From contig CM017558.1 of the NCBI GenBank assembly GCA_007844125.1, positions 57,293,147 to 57,357,146 of the forward strand: a DNA stretch of 64,000 nucleotides, read 5' to 3'. Numbering within the stretch: position 1 is the first letter of the stretch; every line of letters starts with the position of its first letter. The position numbers and the translations under genes are program-made. The stretch comes from Sinonovacula constricta (taxonomy: Eukaryota; Mollusca; Bivalvia; Cardiida; Solecurtidae). Positions 39,401 to 50,000 of this stretch are shown here, piece by piece. Under the pieces are notes generated by a model. It saw only the letters and a list, made by a program, of their open reading frames with translations. It was not told the origin of the DNA and ran no database searches.

Positions 39401-40967
39401 GTACGTGACAAGCAATTCAGCTAATGATTAATGACAAAATTATTAATAACGTATTAAAGAGGAGGTCTTCTTTCAGGCTGCATGCAAACTTTACATAATG
39501 ATCACTGTCTATATGCCTCTGTTTTTTTTTCTCTCCTTGTTTGGTTTAATCACCCCACCCCACCCCCAACCCCCACGCCCCACCCCCACGTCCCAACAAT
39601 ATTTTACTTATAAGAAAAGGTTGTTTTGCCAGTTTTGTTTGAATTCGTATATATTGCATGTTCCAGTCCCCGAATAAATTAAAACTACACACGAGTGAAA
39701 CGATTTAATAAGATTACAAACATAGGTATTGTCGATATATAACAACCACAGCCACAAAGTGCTATAAGGTTGCGGGTTTAATTCCAAGCCTTGATACAGG
39801 TCCCATGGGTCTTCTACAACGATTTTAATTTAATTTCGCTGTAATTATAATTGACCCGGGCTACAAAATATGGACTTGATTGTGGAATAAAAACATGTGC
39901 TCAAAACATGCTATTAAAGTCATGGCAGCATTATTTGGCCCAAAGTTAACACCAGCTTCTTATGGCTTGAATAGTACTGGGGCTTTATTCAAAACGAATT
40001 TTAGTTGTGTTTTTTTTCCCTTGAATTAAGAAATGCCCCCCCCCCCCCCCCCCTCCGCCCCCAGTCATCATTGCCGTAATTTATTGACATGGGTTACCCA
40101 GCTAACTGTCAGTAAGCTTACAAGACGTACTAGTATATCTTTCTTACAATCTGAACTGGTTTTTAAATCTCGCCTAATCATCTACATTTCAAAGAGTAGC
40201 TGCGACCATGAATCAGTGTATATCAAAATATGATCACCCGGTGTCACCCACGAGACAAAAGAGTGGCGTAAATGTGGTATCCATTAAAGAGAAAATTAAT
40301 TTGCCTTGACCACTGCCGCTGGTCAGTTGCCCCAGCAGTTGCCTGACACTGGAAGGGTCGGTACATGGCTCCGCTGTCCGCTGATGGTGGCGAGACCAAC
40401 TAATTACGTTACACCGAGCGGCGCTGTGCACGGATTGCTGTGGTTATTTCATACCTGACGGGCCATGCCTCGATATTGTGGTACCTTGTGGGACGCCGTA
40501 CTGGCCGTACTTGCCGGTGCGGGCTGTTGCCATCTTGCCATGTTTGTCTCCCTTCTGGATCTTGAGAACCCAGTCGTCGACAAGTGGGTGCGAGTCGTCT
40601 CCGCCCGGAACAGTTCGGGCACCCCACTCCACCGCGCTGCCCGGCGACAGTTTCACTAGAGGTTCTTCCACTTTGATCAAGAATGGGCCCAACCTTCCAC
40701 TACTTGGTAGAGCCGTCGCAAGAAAAATTGAATCGCCGGAAAGTTGGTGGGAATGTTTGCAGAGAAAGTTTTTTAAAGGACTGGGAGTGTATTGTAACAA
40801 GATCAGAGCGAATGTTTCAGATGGATAATGACTTGCTTTTTAAGGTTCAAGATAATAAGGAAACTTTACCTTCAATATATTGCAAAGTCTTCTGTGATCA
40901 CGGCAATGTTGTTACTTTAGTAGTTTTTAGTGTTTTGCTGTCAACACTTTAATAATAATAATAATAA

Positions 40968-41053
<86 letters not shown>

Positions 41054-44000
41054 ATAATAATAATAATAATTTATCCGGAGCAACAAAATCAGAACAGATC
41101 AGCAATCACGACAAATAGATTATGCTTACAACAAATTAATGAATAAATTCCTATTCATTTAGTGCTGAAAAAAGAATTTCAGTAACTTTCTGTTTTCTCT
41201 ATCAAAACTGCATGTGCTTTATCTATACCTTTTAATTTAAAGATGATCACCGACCAGCCAGATTTCTGGGTTCGTATTTTGTTAATACCCCATTGGTGGT
41301 GGGATATGTGGCAGGTGTACATGTTTGTCGAGCACTATATTAACCTTTTGTAGTTGTTTAAATTGTTTTAAAAAAACACTCAAATAAAACCTTACATGAC
41401 TTAAAATAATTTAATGTGTTGATCTTAAAGAAAGTATGTGAATTTCCTGCCAATCTTGTTGAGCTTTACTCAAATTCAACACAGTTTCTATGTAAATAAA
41501 CCAACTTTGTCAGAGTTAAATCAGTTATTTAAAGTTAACCTTGTGATTGAGTTTTAACTTGAAACGGAAAGGGCAACGTTAAATGATAATTTCAATAGCG
41601 TTTAAGATCGCGAGGATTGCAAAAAACGTTTACATATCATTTTATACCATACGTCAACAGCATCATCATCAACAACCACATCATCATCATCATCATCATT
41701 AGCATTTTCATCATTAGCATCATCATTATCATTATCATCATCATCATCACCACCACCACCACAATGAAGTTTGCATTTCTGCAGAAAGCCTTCAGTGCCC
41801 CGATCCTTCAGCTGACACAAACACGGTAGAGCTTGTCTCTGGAAGTCCGTACCACATGGGGTGCGAGGTTCGAATCACGTGTCACCATGGACTGGTTCTG
41901 TCCACCGGGAAACCGGAAGTGCTTATCAACTGCATACCGTTCCCCCACCCATGTATGTGCATGGCGGGCTGGCAGAGTGTCAAGGACTTCCAGCTGATGT
42001 ACGACCTTAACTGTACAGGTCCGTGGCTTACATCACATCTTCTATGGTGATTGGTTTTGTCGTGAACACACGTACTTGAATATGAAACACGCCAAAGGAA
42101 ACAAACATTAGGAAAGCATACATGAAAAAAGTTACTGATATTATCGGATGCCTTTTTGGTTATGTTGTTTTATATACTTTATAAATTGAACGTCATGTAT
42201 TTTGAAATCCAGCTTTCCACAGATTTTTTCTGTACGTCATAAGCAATGGAAACCAAGCTTCAGAAAGAACACTTTCTGACCGTATACAATGGATTACACT
42301 AATGTATTTATTTACTTAAAGGTTTTCACACTTCAATAGGATCAGACCTGACAATATTACTATAACCAAGAATAAAGTACGACGTCACAAGCTTAATTAT
42401 TATATGTGGAGATGCCTTAGTGGAGGCATTCAACTAAACAGGTACAGTGTATATAGAAACAGACAGATGAGAACATGGATTTACGTTATACCAGTCGATA
42501 CTGGATTTTAGCGATTATTATTATTTATTTACTTACGTTGAATGTTTATTATGAAGTAAGAATGTTGTAGAGAATTCCATTGAATAAACAGTGTACAACT
42601 TATGACAACAGCATATTGAAATTTGCTCATTTTCAGCTCCGAATTCGGCTGGTCCTGGTCACCAAGTATTGGTTGATAGGGAACAAGACAACCAGTTGGA
42701 TATTGGTACTTGATTGTTGTTGTTTTTAAATAAATAATGATAAATAGTGATAATGAGTCAGTGCATCATTAGTTGCCAGCAATATTGATTAAACTCGCTT
42801 TCTAATGGTCGTTTTATGTAAATTAAATCCGAACTCAAAGTCATTGTTTTAATTGTAATTGACGGCGCATTTAATTGAACATTTAGATTGGATTTATTTC
42901 GTTGTTTTGTAATTTTTGTTTACTTTGTTACTATTGCAACCGGTAACACATAGAAATTGACGTAACAGTGAAATGTGTTATTAATTGCTTTGTCGGCTCA
43001 TAATTGATATGGACTTAAACGAATTTCCTTTTCAAACATGCCACAATCCTAATTGCACAAATGTTTAACTTATCCTTGAATAGACCTCACATCCGCTTGT
43101 CATCGATGTTTGGCGCAAAGCCGCCATGTCCTCAAATACTTACCTTGGTCTCCTTTTTATCACCACAATTAACTTAATTTAGTAAAATGAACAACGCAAT
43201 ACTGTGTCAACAATAACTAATCTGTTTAGTTCAATGCGGTGCGTGCTGCGGTAGCGTCAAGTTGGGATGAAGTGCTTGTTTTACTAGTTAGTCCAGGGTG
43301 TTATATTTACCCGCGTGGAATCATACTAGGTGGCGCTTGGTACATCCTTTTCTAGCCATCCCTGTCCTAACTGGCAAGAACGCCATTGGACGGGTCACGT
43401 GATTGGTACCTACAACGCTGACAGGTATCGTCTATTTAATAAACATCTTGTCCAATTAGCGATGGGACATTAAGGAGTAGTCGTTAGAAAGTCTCGTTAA
43501 TTGGACGCCGTGTCACCGTCAGGTCTGCTTTAACGTGCAAATTAAAGTTAAGTTTCCTATGTGGCTCAAAGTTCGTAAAATGTAGAATTGATTTCAAAGA
43601 TGACATTAAATTAATCTGACATGCGTTTGTTTTCTTCGTGGTAACTTAAGAAGTTCAACGATTAGCACTAGTTCGGTATCAATCGGAATTCGAATGGCAA
43701 TGATAGTCTTTGAGTTTCAGTAATCAAATCATTTGTAGTGTTGTTGTTTTTAGCAGAGAATTTCACCTGCTGGAGCACCGAAGTTTTCATACCTGTATGG
43801 CAATTGTCTAAGAGTACTCGAACATTGACGATGTCTGGCTCTCATTATAAAGTTTTAAGTTATAAAGTGAATAATTTGAGAAAACTAACTGTTGCAAAAA
43901 TACTCAGCGGAAAGGTCTGAATAAATGTAATATTACATTTATGCGGTAAATCGTTTATAAATATAAAATAAAATCATATAGAATTGTTAACAAGTTGAAA

Positions 44001-47000
44001 GTATATATACGGAACGGGAAATCTCGGGCATTTCAGAATCCATTGAATTTTGCCCAACGAAGCGAAGTACCAAGGTCGTTCCTTAAAATAATTACCGAAC
44101 ATTTTCATAAAAGATCGTTAATATTTACTGGCCATATCCTTTAAAATTAATTACACTCCACAGTGAAATGATTATTCTTTTAAAAATAGATTTTTAACAC
44201 ATTTTGTTCAGTTGATGCAATGCATACTTTTTGTAATATTGTTCAAATATATTTGAGAAAAAAAATACTTAAAGAACGCGTTACCTGTATTTATAAATAT
44301 ATAACATACCATGAATATACCCTATACAATGAACATGAATGCATGTACCTGAGCGGAGACAGAAAATAATGGTCAAACATGATACTATTGTGCTTTTTAC
44401 ATTTGTATAGATAACAAAATAACGGGTTATAATACATTTCTTACAAGGTCCATGACCATGGACTGACTTGCACTATTTTCTTCCACGAAGGCACACAGTC
44501 AGTAGCCTCGGTACCTTGGAACCAATGTCATGACCCTACTCCTGTCAATGGGTGGTTGGTGGTCATCTCTGGAACCCCTTTTATCATCAGTGATGTCACC
44601 GTTCAAATCTCATGCCCGCCTGGTACCCAGTTCCCAGACGGAAGTGCAGTAAAAACAGAACGCTGTCTCCCGGCTTCAACACCTGGACACGTGACTGGTG
44701 TTTGGGTGCCAGACTTTGACATTCTGACATGTTCTAAAAGTCCTGTTTGAAATTGATTTAAAATGTTTTCCGAAAAATACACCAGTTAATTAAAATGTGA
44801 AACCGCAAACTTTTTGCTTAGCTTTGGAATCGTGTTTTGTTTTTTTCTCCAAAACATCAACATAAATCGTGTAAAATATCCAAACATCAACATTTTCCCA
44901 CTGTAAAGAAAATATTTACAGTAAGGACGGGAAATAAACAAGTAAAGTTCTTTTAAGCAAAGCTTTATATGCGTACTAATATTGAGGAATCTTTGATGGC
45001 TGTTTGGCTTGCGCTGACAAGAGACGTTGGTTGGTACGTTTTATATCAAAACCTTTTGCTCTGGCTGTATGTATGTTTTCCTATTATCAAGCTGGTGATT
45101 CTTGGCTGGAAAGGTTTACATATTGCTTAATGTATGTTAGTGGTATGGTATGCTGTATTTTTGTCTTATCAAATGTCACAGTGTCACTTCAAAGTAAGTT
45201 GAATAAACGCGGTAAATAAAAACAGCATTTTTGAATGAGTCTTGTTAATCAATTATCAAAATAGGTTTACATTTTAAAATCATACACAAATTTAGGTTAA
45301 ACGATTTACTGTAAAGTAAGAGTTAGTTAAAGTTCTGTATTAAGGTGTACTTTATAACCAACAACTATATCGTTTGACTTTAATTTGTATGTTACTGGTA
45401 CAAATAAACCTACATGATAATCATTTTATTTAAAGTGTTATGTTAAGATATCAAAATAGTCGATATTTGAAAATTCATAATGAGTTTTCTTAAATATTTG
45501 TGCCGCGTCCGCTGATCAATCGTTTATGTTATTTATAAAATTCCTATTCAATATACAGACAATAAGCAAGGATAAAACACCTCCAGAACAGTAAACATTT
45601 AACACAATATATACACAGTATCAGTAAAGGGTAGATCTCGGTAAGTAACGCATTTCTACGGTAACGGTCAGCACTCTATTTATATTTATATTTTGTATAT
45701 AATATTAAAATGTGGCAAGGTGTTATAATAGTTGCTACATTTACTTGTCAATTTCGACATTCTGAATACTGTCGTATACTTAAAGTATGTAATGTTAAAT
45801 TTCTGAATAAAAGGGAAGAAGAGTTATAATTATATCTATATGAACTTCGTAGTAAATCATTTAATGTCAGCAGGCAAAGATAACGCGAAACACGCTCTTC
45901 ATTCGTTCATTAAGCCGTTCTAATAGTGTAAAGGAGGCCGGCGCTCCTCAACGGTCACCCATCGGTACACCGGCCACAGTAACTCGTGCTTAACCGCGCA
46001 AATCGGGATGCCGCTTAAACCAGTTAACCCAGCAGCGAGGCTAGTTTAAAGAGCTTATATTTCTACCTCTGAGGTCGTTACCATACTCCCCGTTCCGAGA
46101 AGTCTCGTCCCGAGACTTGGCCTGGGAAGTTCCGTGGGGAAGCAACTCCAGTCTCCAGTAACCGTTGCTTAACCGCGCAAATTGGGAAGTCGCTTAAACC
46201 GCGTCGCTAAAGAGTTAACCCAGCGGCGAGGCTGGTTTGAAGCGCTTATATTTCTACATCTGCGGTAGTTATAATAGAATGCATGCATTTGTAACCCATG
46301 GAAGCTGTCATATGTAAAATTATCGATAGAGTTTCAGTTATTTGATAGTACTAATTAAATAGCTTACATACGCAAATTAAATTATTTTATTTACCAAAGA
46401 ATTCCGATGACTTTACACCGGTCAGTGCATTACTAAATATAGCATTGAAGCGGTTAAATGGTGTTTGTATTGTTTCATTTTATTATATCACATTATTTAC
46501 CATTACAGAAGCTCCTAATGACCCGGTGGCCGAGTCCCGACCAGACATGCCAAACGCCATGGATAGGAAACAGGAAGCGGAGTTAGCTGTGGACCGGACG
46601 GTTAACGAAATACCTACAGACAGCCTAGGTAGGTAATCTTATATGGGCTGGTTAAACCTATGGCATGGACATTTTTTTCTACTAACAGTCTTTTGCTATG
46701 TTTTAACATGATATTGCCAATTATGAGGATAATCGTAATCTTCTGGTGTCAAATGAAAGCTGAAATCTTGTCGAAATGAAATAAAGGAAGCCATGTACTC
46801 CTATGCAAAATAATGAGCTGATACACTTTTACCGAAAGTACATGTTTTATCAAAATGTGTAAGTTACTGGCAAACTGGAGTTATCTGTTTTCAATACACT
46901 AGAACCTTCTTACACGTAACAAAACTATTTATTTTTGGTCTTTCCACTTCTTCATCTAGATTATGGGGGTCTATCATAACTGGGCCATTGTGTACTTTGT

Positions 47001-50000
47001 TTACAAAGATTCGCGATAAACTGTGGAGTATAGAACAGACTTACTTAGAGGCGTCTTACCTACACGGATTGCCTTGCTCAGTTTTTCGACCGTTGTTTAT
47101 TTGTGTTGCACTCCGCCCCACCCCCATCCCGGTGATTTGTTCATACAGTCTAGTCGATAACTGTTACACGTGTCTCATAAATGGTTTATTGGAAACCGTC
47201 AGACAAATATTTAGGTAGAATCACCGAGGCACAACATGTCAGCTGAGTTGTTTTGTTGATAATGTTGCTGGATACACATCTTATACAATCTTCTTCGATG
47301 TTAAGATGACGGAATACTCGCGATTTGTACAAACCAACATTTCTTTAAAACCAAAACCGTACATGATTTTTGGCATGCTTATTAGATAGTGAAAATAATT
47401 TAGTAGGCCAAACATATTTATACATGTAGGTCAGGCCAGTTGTACAACACACAGCATAACGCGACCATGTTGCTGGTGGCGATAAATCACGTCTGTATCA
47501 GATTTAGGGATGATGGCGATATCTCCCTTGAACAGATATTGGCCCGTTAATGTTAGTTATTTTCACCGTTATCTTAGGGAAAGGGGCTATAATAGATTTA
47601 GTACAGAGAAACTAATGACAACTTATTACTAGTCCTCATTACATAAGATATTGGTTGTATACATATTTATGTTGATACCACGAATTGCAATGTCATATCC
47701 GTCTTATAAACAGTATAAGTATTTTATACCTAAACATTGTTTTACATGCATTTGTTTTTTTAATTGCTCGAATAACATACATAGCACATTAAAATAATAA
47801 TTGATCGTTCTATTTTTAGAAGAAAATTAGTTTTCTGAAATAAAAATTAATTTATGTTAATTAAGAAACCTAGTTTTGTTTAACAGATGATTAAAGGTTG
47901 ATGATGTAGCAAATAAAAAGTTAAGAACCGACATGGTAACGATTTACTACTAAAGCTACCATTTTAATAAAACATTCAGATGAGTTGAACATTATATTGT
48001 GACTAATTTTTTAACATTCAAGGTCCTGATGATGGTGTTAAGGGCAGCTACAAGATTATATCCGGCGATGATAACAACAATACGCCTATTGAGACAAACA
48101 TAGTGCCGGTGATGGACAAAACATTACTTGGTGTTCATCTGAAGAGACAGGAAGGCAACATAGGGGAATATGCCAAACGCGAAGCAAGAGCTCCCGAAAT
48201 AGCAAATGATAATAACGGGGAAGAAGTTTCCAATAAAAATGACAATCGGATAGTTGAAGAAAATACTACTGGTGAGCTTCAAAAAACAGGCGTGTACGAA
48301 ATTGAAAATAAAAAAGCCATTAAAATAGAAGAAAATACTGGAGAACTGAAGAATGAAATTCAGAAAGATGTGGATGAACGTAATAATGGCGATATCAACG
48401 ATTACAAACAAACTGAAATTAATTATAATAAAGAGATCGTGAAGCCAGAGGCTAATGAAGAATCAGTGGAGATAAAATATAATGAACATGTAGAGATAGA
48501 AAAGGAAGAAGGAGACGCGGCGCCCGAGTCTTTTCAGAGTGAAAGTGAAACAGTACAAGAGGAACGACTCGAACATGAGAAAATATTAAATGAAGTAATG
48601 GTCCGTCCAATTGAAGGCGAAGCGGTTGAAAATCAAGTTGACTACGAATATCCGGGTGACTATGATTATGACGAAAACGCGAAGGAGGTTGGGGAAGAAA
48701 TAAATAAGGAGAAATACGATCCTGAACAAATTTCAGAAGTATTGATGGAAGATGGCCAAAGAAAGTGGATAGAGGCACCGGAAACAGGAGACAGAGAAGG
48801 TATGATATTGACTGTTTATCCTTACTAACCTTATCTGATTCACATAAGTCATAATTCATAAAAAATGTTGACACTATAATCTATTGTTGTTTTAGAAGCA
48901 ATATCGAAAGACACTGTTAAAATCGCCATTTTTAGCTTAAGGTATAATGCAATTCCGTCTTGAATTTACACCAAATGTAGTATTAATAAGTCATAAAACC
49001 CCCACAAAAACTGTTATTATAAATTCAGCATAATCAAAATCTCAGAATACAAATCTCTTCAACAGAATTCCATGAGTACAAATCGGAATCGCTTGAAGAG
49101 ACTGCTGCTCATCCAGAACTAGAGGATGGAGAACTCCCATCGAAAACTGAAGAAGTGCCACAAGCGGCGCAAAAATCACCAAAATACACCAACGAAGAGG
49201 CTAAGGAAGTAGAGAATGAAGACCATGAAGAGGGCTTTATGGCGGAAGTAAAAGAAAAACAGGAAATAAAACACATCGAGGTACAGGAAGAAGAGCAGTT
49301 TTTTGAAAATCACGAAGTCGTTGAAGAAGAGAAAGAGGTTGAGGAAGAGAGGGAGGTAAAAGAACATGAGGCGGTTGAGGAACAGAATGAGAAAGAAGAA
49401 CATGATACAGTTGAGGAAGAGATAGAAGAACATGGGGCGGTTTTGGGAGAGGAGGAGGTAGAAGAACATGAGGCGGTTGAGTTAGAGAATGAGGTAGAAG
49501 AACATGAGGCGGTTGGTGAAGAGATAGAAGAACATGAGACGGTTGAGGAAGAGATAGAAGAACATGAAGCGGTTGAAGAAGAGGAGGAGGTAGAAAAACA
49601 TGAGGCGGTTGAGGAAGAGATAGAAGAACATGAGGCGGTTAAGGCACAGAACGAGGAAGAAGAGCATGAGGCCGTTGAGGAAGAGATAGAAGAACACGAG
49701 GCGGTTGTGGGAGAGGATGAGGTAGAAGAACATGAGGCGATTGAGCAAGACGATGCTGTAGAAGAACAAGAGAATGTAGAGGATGAAGAGAATAAAGAAG
49801 AGGAACGAGAAGAAGAAAGGGATAAGTATGATGGAAATGAGGAGGAGGAAAGTGTACCCATGGAAGAGGAGGCTGGGGAGAAGCCTGAGGAGGAGCACGA
49901 GGAAGAAGGAAACTTTCCAAATGAGGTGGAGACTCCTGGAACTCTTGCGATGGAGATACGACCACGACAAGGTTTGGGGATTATTTTGTTGTTTGTTTGT

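Larger units (their letters stand above)
26952..41784. other. 14.8-kb intron 2 of the sushi/Kunitz gene
   Basis: No additional phase-1 exon with a recognisable domain was found between exons 2 and 3. The intron contains SINE-like copies (29.6-31.5, 34.0, 35.1 and 37.2 kb), GACA, CACG, AGT and ATC microsatellites, C-rich tracts near 39.57 and 40.04 kb, and two GC-richer stretches that may be coding on the - strand (35.93-36.04 and 40.25-40.66 kb). Confidence 0.5.

Noticed and set aside
40930..41118. Poly-serine open frame
   Set aside because: It is a translation of the AGT trinucleotide microsatellite.
49310..49970. Long Ser-rich and Leu/Phe-rich open frames on the - strand
   Set aside because: They are antisense to the GAA/GAG-rich repeat exon, which removes stop codons on the other strand. 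The + strand frame joins neighbouring exons in phase.
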